NCBI GenBank assembly: GCA_028583685.1
Contig: JAMXIF010000015.1
Coordinates: 58,958,956 to 59,022,955, forward strand
Reading direction: 5' to 3'
Length of the DNA: 64,000 bases
DNA from: Petaurus breviceps papuanus
Lineage: Eukaryota > Chordata > Mammalia > Diprotodontia > Petauridae
The position numbers and the translations under genes are program-made. Below the pieces are notes generated by a model. That model worked only from the letters and a program-made list of their open reading frames with translations, did not search any database and was not told the origin of the DNA. Below, in pieces: positions 1-12,900 of this stretch. The first letter of the stretch is position 1, and each line of letters opens with the position of its first letter.

Positions 1-483
1 GTACTTAGGGTCTCCCTACAAAAAAAATTAAAAAAGTAAATTCCCTCTGGGTTCTATTGAAGTGATTGCTGTTGGTGCTTCGGTAGTAATTCATGTGAAT
101 TGTAGGAACCGAGCCAACAGGTGAGGGGAGGAGGATTTATTGTGGTAGAATTTAACAGCACCTTGACCATAAATCTGGCAGATGTTTCTCATTTTTAGCC
201 CATTAAGAATTTTTATGGACCAGGTTTTCCTTTCTCTCCAGGGATTGAGGGAGGTAGGGAGAGAGGAGGAATGCAAACACACCAGAGAAAGTTATGCCCA
301 AGTTTCCAGTGGTTAAAAAAAGGCCTGAATTTTGGGGATCAGGGTGGAATGAGGGCTTGAAAAGTAGATAGAGGTGGTGTATCCAGAGGTGGGCAATTGC
401 TGTGTCAAATTTAACCACTGAAGAGTTTGAGTTCATAGGTCTCTGGCTACACCATGTCACTGGCTGTTATCTTTAATTTGCAG
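1..483 (+). other. TMEM131L intron, no recognised content
   Basis: This is single-copy-looking intronic DNA ahead of exon A. I see no exon, repeat hallmark or RNA gene in it. Confidence 0.5.
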
Positions 484-602
484 CAAGAAGATAGAAAGAA
501 GAGACCACAAGAAAAGAAGGATGGAAATCTCCCAAATTTAAGTTGGAATAAAACTAGAACATCTAGAAAAAACAAGAAAAAAAGTGTTACTACATCTGCA
601 AG
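484..602 (+). CDS. TMEM131L: TMEM131L exon A (internal)
   Basis: The acceptor follows a T-rich tract ending in TTTGCAG, and the donor is AG/GTATGT. Only one frame is open across the exon. It encodes 39 whole codons plus two bases, starting [14 protein letters not shown] and ending in a basic run with [11 protein letters not shown]. The previous exon lies outside the window and must end in phase 0. The Lys/Arg-rich composition agrees with the cytosolic tail of TMEM131L. This is the least diagnostic exon of the set when taken alone. Its main support is that its end phase fits exon 4046-4203 exactly. Confidence 0.7.
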
Positions 603-894
603 GTATGTGTGTAACCCCCCCCAAAACAACAACAAAAACCCCAAACCAAACCCTCATTTTGTTTCTGATCTTCCCTTCTTTTTTCTCTGACCCCCCCCAA
701 GTTTGTAGGTTACAAATACAAAACTTTGAGAATATGAACTTTTCAGTTTTGAGATGAGTGAAATACATCCTCAGGATTGTCAGTATCCTTGATTACAGGT
801 GCTCATTTTTTATGGAGCTTCTGTAAGGTTTATAGAAAAAAAATACCCAAGGTTGAAATTTTACTTTTCACCAAGTTTGGTGGTTTTTTAAACA

Positions 895-925
<31 letters not shown>

Positions 926-3900
926 CACACACACACACACACAATCTTTTTTTTATCCCATATTGATCCATATCTAGCAACAAAAACATTCTAAATGTTA
1001 TGTACTGTTGTTTCTTTAGGAAAAAATGAATAGAATAGGAAGGCATTTTAGCTTTAAACATATATCCTGATTTTTGCAAATTTTTTCCCTACACATAGTT
1101 TGTCTGATGTAGAATTTAAATAATTACTCTCATCGCCAGTGTGATTTGATTAGCCATTGACCAGTTTGTCTGCCAAAAGAAAAATGAAAACTGATTGCAT
1201 TTTCTTGTTCCAGTATTTCGTAACAGTGGGAGGGGCAGAGGGTTGGCCTTGGTGACAGAAAGACCTGAGCTTAAGTTCCTCATCCTGGCTGTGTGACCCT
1301 GGGCAAGTCACTCTGTGTTCTAGGCACCTCTCTGAAAACTCTGAGTCACAGAGGAGATACTGGTCTGGTTCCTTCCTCCCCTCTAAATCTCTCCACCCAC
1401 CATTCAGTGTTTCATAAGAGTCAACCCTAAGGTACCTTTAAAAAACTTATTTATAAAAAACTTAGTTTCCAACATAAGCATAGAGGAAGAAGTAAAGATT
1501 TTAAAGAGGAATTAAAATGTAGTTTTACCAATTAAATATTATGGCTACATGATTAACTTTAAAAGCAAAAGTCTGGCATGCCTCAGACCTGGGAGATGAA
1601 ATGACTGTTCTGGTTTGTGGTTATGTGTTAGGTGAACTTTAAGGCTGTGTGTCACAGTGAACACATCAGGAGAATGTGGTGTCTTGCTGCTTCTGCGGTC
1701 CTATTTTGATGCTTCCTGGGCATCTGAAGGGGACCCTGTTTTCTCAGAGGCTACTTCTGTGGAGCCCAAACTCTTGCAGAGAAAGACTTCAGGTTTTGAG
1801 TTCATCACATGTGTCCCAAAAACCAGCTTTAGTTAAGTTGGAATGAGTCTGAAAGGTTTTTGGCCACAGAAATTCATTCAACTGTCATATCAACTAAGGC
1901 CTTGATGGGTGGCAGTCTGTTTTTGCAGAGGAATTGTCTACATCACACAGCCTTGAAACATTGAATTAGGTCATGTCTAAGGAATTAGGGCTCTTTTTCT
2001 TCTGTCTTTTTGGGAGTGTTGGGGGATATGGTGAACAGAGAAAAAGTCAGGTGAAGAAAAAAAGTATTCCATGTTTTGTTTATTTCTTTTACTTCTGTTT
2101 AATAATAATACTTTACACTTGTATAATACTTTAAAGTTTACACAGCATTTCTGCACCCTGATCTTCACAAGAACTCTGTACAGTGAGAAAGACTGGTATT
2201 CCTTTTTCCAATTGCTGATTCAACCAAATTCACCCAGCTTGACAAAATTTCCAAATCTTCCAAGTATTCTGGCCTTTAGCGTTGGGAATGCTGTCATGCT
2301 TACTTTCCCTGTGTCTGTGTATCTCTGTCTCTGTCTCTCTCTGTCTCTTTCTCCCTCCCTCAATCCCTCCCCCCCTCTCTTTCTCTGTCTCTGTCTTTCT
2401 GTCTCTCTCTCTCTGTCTCTTCCCTCCTCTTCCTCCCTCTATGTTTTTCTCTCTCTTACATATGTTTTCTTAATTGTAAATAACTTTAGATGACATAATT
2501 TTGTACGTTTTTCTACATTCAGCTTTATACCAAATCCTTAACCTAAAATAGGGCAACTGGGTGGTGTAGTAGATAGAGCACCAGGCCTGAAGTCATGAAG
2601 ACCTGAGTTTAAATCCAGCTTCAGACACTTACTAGCTGTGTGACCCTAGACAAGTCCACTTAACCCTCTTTGCCTCAGTTTCTCATCTGTAAAATAAATT
2701 GGAGGAGGAAATGGCAAATCATTCCAGTATCTTTGCCAAGAAAACCACAAAAATGGGCTCATGAAATATCAGATACAACTGAAACAATGGACAACAACAA
2801 ACCTAAAGCAAGAAAGGGTAATAGTAACAGCAAGTAACACTTATATCCTACTTACTATGTGGCAGGCACTGTGCTAAGTGGTTTACAGTTATTATCTCAT
2901 TTGGTCCTCACAACAACCCTGGGAAATAGGTGCCAATATTACTTCTGTTTTATAGATGAGGAAACTGAGGTAAATAGAGGTTAAATGACTCTCCCAGGGT
3001 CACACAGCTACCAAGTGTCTGAGACAAGATTTGAACTCAGGTCTTTCTGGCTCCACGCCCAAGACTCTATCCATTGGACCACCTAGCTTCCATCCATCAA
3101 GAATCTCTTTTGATATGATACAGGGAGGATGAGCACTAGACCTGGCCTCTAGGCCTGGGTCTGCTAACTAGGTCATGTGCAAGATAGTTTTGAGACCTTT
3201 ATGAAGCAAGTCACTTTACATCTCATTTCCTCTATAAAATGAGAGAACTGGACCTGATAAACTGAAGTTTCTTCTCACTCTGAAATTCCATGGTTCTCTT
3301 TAAAAAGATATGTCTTTTCTCTGACCATCAGAACAAATCTCTTTCCATTTCTCTATCTTATTATCCCACATCTGTTTCCTGGTATCCCCAAGAATAGAAG
3401 GTCTAACGCATGACAACTTTAAGCTTTTTTTTGTGTTATTGGAACCTTTTTTCAATTTGGGGAAACAAAGACCCTGGACCCCCTCCTCAGATTAGCATTT
3501 CTGAATGAGTAAAATAAACACATAGGGTTACAATAGGAATCAATCATATTGAAATACAGTTATCAAAATATTTTTTAAAAACAAATTCATGGATCTCAAA
3601 TAGAGAACTTCTGACTAACTTCTGACTAAAATTTGGCCTGTTTAGATATATTTATATACTCACATAATATCTACATATATACATACATGCACATATAATA
3701 CGCATATATACATACACACAGCTAGAGATATATCTATATGTGTACATTATATGTATGAATGTATACAGGTGGGTGCACATGTACATATACACATGCATAT
3801 GTATTTACATATGTGTTACACATGTGTTTGTGTGTAATGTATTTCATTAATATATGTTCTATATCTTTGTATGATGTATAAGCATATTAGAACGTCACAT

Positions 3901-6900
3901 TTATAGCGATATATTATATATGTATATATGATAATGCATATGTTATACCATATATTGTATATTATATTGCAATATATTACAGTATTTTGGTAATATTTAA
4001 ACATGTGTGCTAAGGACATTAATGAAATGTTTGTGGTTGCCCTAGGGCTCCTGAACAGAATGAATCAAAGCTTGTATGTACGGAATTTGAAAGGCCTGAG
4101 CTAAGAGGTAGCACGCCTCTGAGGGGCTGGTGTACACAGAGCAGTACCGTGGACATTTGTAAAACAGAACCCAAAGTTACTCCTGCAGCCCCAGGAGAAA
4201 CAGGTACGTTACCATCCTGGGATATGAAAAGGGTATTTGTGAAGGCTTTCCTTTCCTCCTTCACAAAGTTTCTGGGTTCAGAAAAGCTAAGCCCCAGGTA
4301 AGCAGCATTCACTCCAAGATAGCCTAAAATCACAAATGTACCTGGCCAATTTTGAGGTAGATGCATCTCTCACCTAGCCTTTCACCCCAAGCTGTTGTCC
4401 TGATCCTTCCGCCTTTGTGCACACAGTGGAATGGAACNNNNNNNNNNCAGGGCTAGCCAGAGCAGCTTTACTTTCCACTAGTACTTTTTCTCCAAGCTGA
4501 TGCCTCTCAGGACCCAAAACCAGTAGGGTGTTGATGTTAACAGATGGAGAGAAGAACCTATTCTGTAATGTTTGGGTCGGAGCTGAAATAAGCAGAGAAG
4601 CTGGAGAATGCCCATTGGAAAAACAAAAAAACCTAGCTATATGTAATAGAGATTCAAATCTTCCCTTTCTGTTTTCCTTTGTGTAGGAAAGTGTTTGTGT
4701 GTGTGTTGATGTTTGACAACTCCATAATAATAAAAATATTTTTTTTAAAGAAAGGGGGAAAAATGACAGAATGAGTAGGAGATGTAGTTCTATCTTTTCT
4801 GCCTGAAGCACTGGGATTGGCTGCCTAACCACCCTGCATTTCTAACCCTTTCTCTTTTCCCTGTCTTCTGAAGCATCTTATTGGTGCTGATCTTGCTGGG
4901 TTTTCTTAAAATAAAATATTTACATAACTATTTAGCTTGTTAAGGTTATGTATTGCTTTTTACTGGTGTGACTTTAACTTTTTGGCAAAACTAAGAATAT
5001 TTAATTTTGTGAGTGTGGGGGAAAAGCAAGGGAATTGGTTAGTTTCTGTGAGCTGAGGGCTCTACCTTAAACATAGACGTACTAGATAGTTGCTTATATG
5101 GTGTGATTTTAAGTAAATCTTGAAAGGCTTTCCTTCCTTCAAAGTCTCGTTCACTAGTACATAAAGTTCTCTTATTAAATAACTCATTCTTTTCCTTCTC
5201 ATTGAAGGCCTCTTTTAGAAATGTTTCCTGAATTATTATATTCTTATATATTACATTCTTACATTTATATATTGTGATATGTAAATATTAATATAATAAA
5301 ACTTTAATATCTGGTATGAATGAGTTTCCTCAGATGGCTTCTTTCCTGGAGAGGCTCTCTGGGCCTCAGTTTCTTCACCATTGTAATGGGATTGGATTAG
5401 ATGCTCTCTAGGGCCCTTCTAGTTTTTAAGTCTGTTATGTGCATCTGATGTTACAGGAAAGAAGTACTTTAGGTACCTGGAAGGTAGAGAGGGAGGTCTC
5501 TGAGGTGGATATAGAAAGGGGGCAAGGGGGCTCAAAACTAAGGGGTAAATTTGACTTTTTTTCAAGTGTTTCCTGAGGGATGGGCGGCTGAGTGGAAAAC
5601 AAAAGAGTTCATTCATGAAGCACAGCTATATTTTCAGTGCATTGGAGTCAATAGTGAGCAGCTCAGGGAAAACCTTTGAAATACTTTTCCATATTGTTTC
5701 CTCCAGAGGGTCATTACCAGCGGCCTAAAAAGAAATGTGGAGACAAGTTTTGTTCAGATTCCAGCTCAGACTGCGGCAGCTCTTCTGGGAGCGTGCGGGC
5801 CAGCCGGGGCAGCTGGGGCAGCTGGAGCAGCACCAGCAGCTCAGATGGGGACAAAAAAACTGTGCTTCCTACCCGGCACTTCCTGCCCTCCCGTGAGTAG
5901 TGTGGCAGCCCCCAGCTCACATGGCCCTTCCTCAAAAGGGGTGCTTGCTTCTTGTTACCCACAGCAGGGGTGAGGGCGCAGGTAGTGGAACAGGGAATGT
6001 CTGAGGGGGAGTAGCTGAGTCCCTCTTTACCCTTGGGAACGTGATAATTACAGGAGAAGACGCCCTCCCTAACTCTAAGGATTTGTCTTGATGCTCCTTT
6101 CAGATGGGGACTTGGTTCACACCCCAATTACCCTCCTCTTCCCCTGTACTCTCCAGTTTCTCTTCATCCTTTTTAATGATGAAGGGTGAATTAATGATGA
6201 AGGATGAATGATTTAAGGATGAATTCCTATTTGTCCTTTTTAACAATGTTCATAAACACACACACAAATCTCTTCAGTCAAAAAAAATTTCTCAGACACT
6301 TTCTTCCCTACTGTATGTTTACTTGTGCTAACCCCCCATCTTTTAAATAGTTCAGCTCTCAGGCAGCTAAGTAATTCAGGGGACAGAGCCCTGGGTCTAG
6401 AGTCAGGAAGATCAGAGTTTAAATCCATCCTCAGACATTTACTAGCTATATGACCTTGGGCAAGTCACTTAACTTCTATCTGTTTCAATTTCCTTATATG
6501 TAAAATAGGTATAACAATATCACCTAAAAAAGGAAGAAGATAATAGTACTTCCCAGAGTTGTGACGAAGATCAAATAATAAAATTTATTTACAAATAAAA
6601 TTGGTGAAAGTACTTGCATATTACTATATAAATACTTGTTCCCTTCTTTATACTCCCATTATTCTTGGGATTTTTCTCCTCTCAATGAGCTAAAGCGAAT
6701 GTGGAAATGTTAGTTTTCCCTCCAAAGTTACATCTGTGAGCGAAGTCATATTTTTTTAAAAAATAAGGCAGAACTTATTTCTCATGATTTCTTTTGAGGC
6801 CCTCTGCTTACATCTGGAGTCAGATAACCTGGATTAAAATTCATACTCTGCCCACTCACTACCTGCAAGACTTGGACAAGTAATTTTTAACCTGTTTTTG

Positions 6901-9900
6901 CCTCAGCTCGTGGGATTAGATGTCTCTCAGTTTCTTCCAACCCTAAACCCATCATCCTATGATCTCTGTAGAGATATGATCAGCTGTAGAGACATTTACG
7001 TAACTACTTTTTGAATAATTCATGGGTCCTGGTTAAATGGTGTAACCAGTGGCATAATTCTCTGAGATCTAGGCAATTCTCTAAGACTGTGGTGGTAGAG
7101 AAGGTGTTGACCTGCATTGATTGGTAAAGGGATTTTCCTCACTGGAAATTCCAGGGCCAGCCCCCCATGTCTTCTGCTGCTTTAATTTTCTGTCTTATGC
7201 ACACTTGGAAATCTTAAAAATCCCATTCCAAGGATTTATGGTTCATTGGTGTACTTGCTCTTCCCTCTCTGTATGCCTGAGGTGGCCCCTTGGTCTGCTT
7301 GGTAGAGATACCAGAATCTTCAGTCCATTTCTTTCCATAACATCAAGACCCTTTGGAGGAGGATTTTAGTGGAGGGCTTTAAAAACAACCAAAAAAAGTT
7401 GTAAATAAACATGTGTCCCTTTGTGTCCTCACGTTCAACATAGAGGGTTTCTATATTTTCATTGTAATGTGACATTCATAGTAAGTGTAAATTTAGCATG
7501 CCTAAATCAACAGTTGCCTCTTATTTTCAGTAATAATAACATATTACATGTGAATAACATTTTAATACAGAGCACTTTTCTTACAATGCCCCTGTGAGAA
7601 TGAGGCACGCGTGTAGTACAAATATTACTGTCTCAGTTTTACAGAGGAGACATCTTAGTCTCAGAGAGGCTAGACTACCAAGTGTCAGACAGACTCCACA
7701 TCCAGCAGTCTAATGCCTTTCCATGAGAATTTGGCAGTTGAGAAAATAGCAATAGACAGACCTAATTTTGATTCAGTCATTGAATATCAATGTCAGTTTA
7801 AAATAGGAAGAAATACTTGGTATGAGGTTAAAAAGGTATGTGCTTAATACATACTATATATACAACTGGAGTTTTGAAAAAATCTTTCATTAGTTATTCA
7901 GGTGAAAATATTTTTTTAAAAGTTCTTTTAAAGTACTAAAAAAAAAACTCTTTAAAAAAATCCACCACAACAAACCCTCACATTGACCATTTCCACATAC
8001 ACATGTCTCATTCTGGATGTTAAGCCCATTGCTTTTCTGGCAGGAAGTTAGCGAATGATTTGTCTTCAATCTTGTGGTTTGGACTTGGTGCTTTATCATG
8101 ACTTTAATTATCTGTAAAGTCTTTCCATTTTCTTCCTTTATAATGTTGTCATTGAGTATGTTGTTCTAGTTCTGCTCACTTCATTCTGTGTCAGGGCATA
8201 GAATTAATTCTCCTCTCAGGGTCCTCAGAAACTGTCCATTTTGTCAGTGTTCCATCATTTATTTAGCCACACCCCATGGGGGGCACCTCCTCAGCTGGGG
8301 ACTGCTACAGGAGAGATTCTCAATATTTTTGTGCATATGAATCCTTTCCCTCTTTCTTTGTTCTCAGGTGAGAATATTTCACAAACTGAGTTTCCATCTG
8401 AAACCCCCATTACTTTGAATCTGTCCCACAACATCTGCAACCCCAGGTAAGTTACTTTTTATATTATTTATAATAATATGTATAATATATTCAACAGCTT
8501 CCTTCTTCAGAGTTATTTTTCACTGTGGAAAATGGGAGATTTTTTTGGTTTTAAGGATTTTGAATCAATCATCCACATTAATAGTTGCTCTTCACCACAT
8601 AGCTCTATCTTTTAGTGTGTGTATGTGTTTGTTTACACACACATGTGTATGCAATGCATAACAATACACACATGAGTGTGCATGTATATGCATATATACA
8701 CACAAACACATGTATGCATGCACACACATATATACATGTGTGTGCATGTGCACACACAGGTGTATTTTCTTGGACTCTGGAGTCCATCCAGACGGGACTT
8801 TCCTCTGTTCCTCACCCTGCATACCATCTCCCACACCAAGTGTGTACTCTCTCCTCCCCTCCATTTCAGAGAATGTCTTTAAGACACAGCTGACACCCTA
8901 CCTTCTACAGGAATCTTTTTCTGATCCCCTTGCTAGTTCCTTCCCTTCCGAACTACCGTATGTTTAGATACTTTGTATTATTTTTATACACACATTCTCT
9001 CTCTCTGTCTCTCTCCCTCCATATGTATATATACATACACACATATATACACATACATACATACACGTGCATATACATACATACACACAACACACATTCA
9101 TGCACACACATACACATATGCATCTATATACATATATCTACACACATACTTTACACATGTACAATCTTTTCCCCTAATAGAACGTAAGCCCCTTGACAGT
9201 AGAGATTGTTTCATTCTTTATATTTCTCTTGTCTTGGCACAGAGTAGGCCCTTAGTGCTTGTTGACTGATTGATAGGTTGCCAAGTTTATTCCATTATGA
9301 GTCTCCTGGTTCTCAGCCTTTTGATTTTTTCCCCCTTAATATAATAGCTCATCAGTTTCATGAACATTTGTTCAACACCTGCTGTGTACCAGGTACTCTG
9401 TTGGGCACTGGGGATAGAAAGACCAAAATTGATCATTCTTACCTTCAGGAAGCTTGCACTTTTACTGGGTGGTGGTGGGAGGGAGGATAGAACACGTATA
9501 AAGATAAACAGTGTGCGATAAAATGGGGAAGGAGAAGGCAGCAACTCCTGGAGTTGAGAAAGACTAATCAGGGAAGTTTTTAGGGGAAAGGGTGCTTTGT
9601 GCAACTACATGGAGGCAGATGATGAAATGCAGATTTCAGAAACTGTCTAATAGTCCAGTTTGGCTAGAACATGGAATCCATGAATGGAAATATTATGAAC
9701 TACGTGTGGAAAGGTAGTTTAAAGCCCAATTTTGGAGGTCCTTGGATTCCAGACTAAGGGGCTAGCACGTTATTTTATAAAGGAAATGGGAAGTCTCTGA
9801 AGGCTTATGAGCCGGGAAATGCCGTAGTCAGTGCTCGTAAGACCTCCGTCTTAGGAGATGATTTTGAAGGACATGTGAAGAATGGATTGGAAGGAGAAAA

Positions 9901-12900
9901 GGCTAGAATGAAGGAGGAAAATTAGGAGGATGTTGTTCTAGCCCAGGAAGGACACAGTAAAGACCTTAATTAGGTTGTTTTTAATGTAAGTAGAGAGAAT
10001 TGGACTAATCTGAGAGATGTAGATGCAAGAAAATTGGCACCCGAGTGGGCAGATTGGGTTTGAGAGAGGTGATGGGGGGGTGGCAAGGGTCAAGGACGGC
10101 TCTGAGGTCACAAGCTTGCATGACCAGAAGGATGGTAATGTTCTAACAAGAAATAAAGAAGCTTGACAAAGCATTGTGGGAAAGATGCAGAGTCCTTTTC
10201 TGGGCGTGTTGAGTTTGAAATGTATTCATAATGGCTAGCATTTGTATCACGTCAAGGTTTGTGAAGCACTGTAGTTATAGTGTCTTCACAACAATTCTAG
10301 ATTGTAGGTGGTATTATTATCCCCGTTTTATAGATATGAGGAAACTGAGGCAGAGAGAGATTTTTTTTTTTAATGAGTGACTGTTTGAGCCTCTCACACT
10401 TAGTCATTGCCTGAGGTAGAATTCCTTATTCCAAATCCAGAATTCTTGCTGCCCAACTCTAGTGAAAGGGCAAATGTTAGGGCAAAAAAAGAAACATCTT
10501 TGCCATGCATATTGATTTAGAAAACCTCAAATTAACATTATCTATGTTGCATTTTTTTTGTTTCATTAAACGTTTTTCAGTTATGCTTTAATCTGGTGGC
10601 CCATAGAGCTGCAAATCTAATACCTGCCCTGCCTGTATAGTTCAGTACATTAATTCCTTATTTTCCACTGAGACAACCCCATTGGAAAATATCTATGAAA
10701 ATTTGCAAATCTATAAGGAACTGGAATCCAACTGATAGGAAGTGGGCCAGTGCTGTACCATTGCTAGAATTTGAGTAAAAATTGAAGACTTAGCTATTGA
10801 GACTAAGAAAATGTTACTGTATAATAATCACTAATAGTAGCTAACATTTATATAGTGCTTACTGTATGCCAGAAATTGTGCTAAATGCTTTACAATAATT
10901 ATATAATTTTATCCTTACAACAACCCTGGGAGGAAGGGACTATTATCCCCCATTTTACAGATGAGGAAACTGAGGCAAATAGAAGTTAAGTGGCTTGCTC
11001 AGGGTCATACAACTCATAAGTATCTGAGGCTGGATTTGATCTCAGGTCTTTGTGAGGTGCTCTAGCCAGTGTATCACCTAACCGTCCCCTCTAGGAACCT
11101 AAAAGATCCCCTTACTTGTTGTTTATTACTTTTTTTTTCCTACTTGTATCTGATTCTTCATGACCCTGTTTGGGGTTTTCTTGGCAAAGATACTGGAGTG
11201 GCTTATTATTTACTTCTCCAACTCTAATTTAAAGATGAGGAAACTGAGACAAATATGATTAACTGACTTGCCCAGGGTCACACAGCTAGTAAATGTCTGA
11301 GACCTGATTTGAACTCAGGAAGATGAGTCTTCCTGACTCCAGGCCAGGTACTCTATCCACTGAGCACCTAGCTACCTAAAAGTCTCACATGTTTATATTT
11401 TCACCATGGGTTGAATTCTGATTTTCCAAAACAAATCTGTGGTGTCATAAGGGGGATGTGAACAATGTTCTTGGCTGCCTGCTACCCTGTGGTGGAGGGC
11501 CGAGGGTACCTTGACACTGCTGAGCTTATTAAACAGGAAATTTGGCTAGTACCCAATTTAATGGGCAAGCAATAACAACTAAGAGAGAGAGTCACTGCCA
11601 ACAGCTTAGAGGATTTGAAACTAACAGGTAAACTACATTTATTTAATTTTTCCTAATGTGACCTTCTTTAACCAATGGGTTTTGTTGTTGGCATTTATGA
11701 ACATGTAGAGGGGCCTTCTCAGCCTCTTCCACCATAACTCTGTACCACAGACTTCTCTCTGAAACTTTTTCATTTCTCAAAGATGAAATCATACAAAAGC
11801 TAAAACTTTCTATTCCAGAATGAAAATCATTTGAGCATTTCTAATATTTGCCCTTTCAAAATAAGTGTTTTTGATAGCCTTTTTATATCATTCTTAGATC
11901 TCCATCCACCTTTCTCCATTGAAATTCCACCCCCCATAACAAAAAGCAGTTACATAGAAATATTAGATAGACTGATTGCATCTGATAATAAAGTACCTAC
12001 CATGTGCCAGGCAGTGCCCTTGGTGGTAGGGCTACAAAAAACTCCCTGCCCTCAAGGGGCTTATGATCTAATGGAAGAGACCATAAGCTAATGTACAAAC
12101 AAACTCTGTACAGGATAAATAAATAATTGAGAGAGAAGTTGCTAGAATTAAGAGGGATTTTAGTTGGGACTTAAGGAAGCCAGAGAAGCCATCAGGTGGC
12201 AGTGATGAGGGAGAGAATTCCAGACCTAGAGGACAGCCAGAGAAAACATCTGGAAGGGAGAGATGGAGTGTCTTGACATAGAATAGCCAGGAGGCTAGCG
12301 TCTCTGAATCAAAGAGTATGTGATGGGGAGTAAGGTGTAAGAAGGCTGGAAAGGTAGGAGGGGGCTAGGTTATAAAGGGCTTTCACTGCCAAACAGTAGA
12401 TTTTGTATCCAATCCTACAGGGTCCGCTGGAATTGATTGATGTGTATAACATATATACAGTCCCTATTTTCTCTGCGATCATTACTGGTTTTTTCATTTA
12501 TTCTAAGGTGAGAGGCCCTGGAGTGTTTTGGCAGTTATCTGGCACAGTGATCCATCCTCAGACCCTTACCAGCCCTGTGAACATCAGCAAATCACTCAAG
12601 TTCTTTTTATCCTACAGTCTTCCTTATCTGTAAAGAGGGGGTGATAACAGCACCCACCTCCCAGGGTTGTTGTGAGGGTTTTGAATGAAGATCATATGTA
12701 TAAAATCATTTGCAAACCTAAATAAATGCAAGCTATTATTGTTTGTATTGTTTATCTCAGGATGTGACAGCTCATAAATATCTTCCCATGTTTCTCCACA
12801 TTCTTCATCTTCATCATTTGTTACTGCTCAGTAGTATTCCATTCTATTCATATCCCACAGGTTATTCAGCCATTCCCCCCTTTTTTTCCCACTTTCTCAG

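Noticed and set aside
2071-2493. 140-codon plus-strand open frame
   Set aside because: Most of it is the CTCTGT simple repeat, translating as Leu/Ser runs.
4374-4832. 152-codon minus-strand open frame
   Set aside because: It crosses the N gap, has no recognisable product and lies in a TMEM131L intron.
5737-5973. Ala/Gly-rich plus-strand open frame
   Set aside because: It is the wrong frame of exon C. The Ser/Gly frame fits the splice phases and the family.
5714-6127. 137-codon minus-strand open frame
   Set aside because: It is the antisense shadow of TMEM131L exon C.
8592-8967. Cluster of overlapping open frames on both strands
   Set aside because: All cross the TG/CA microsatellite and encode Cys/Val or His/Thr repeats.
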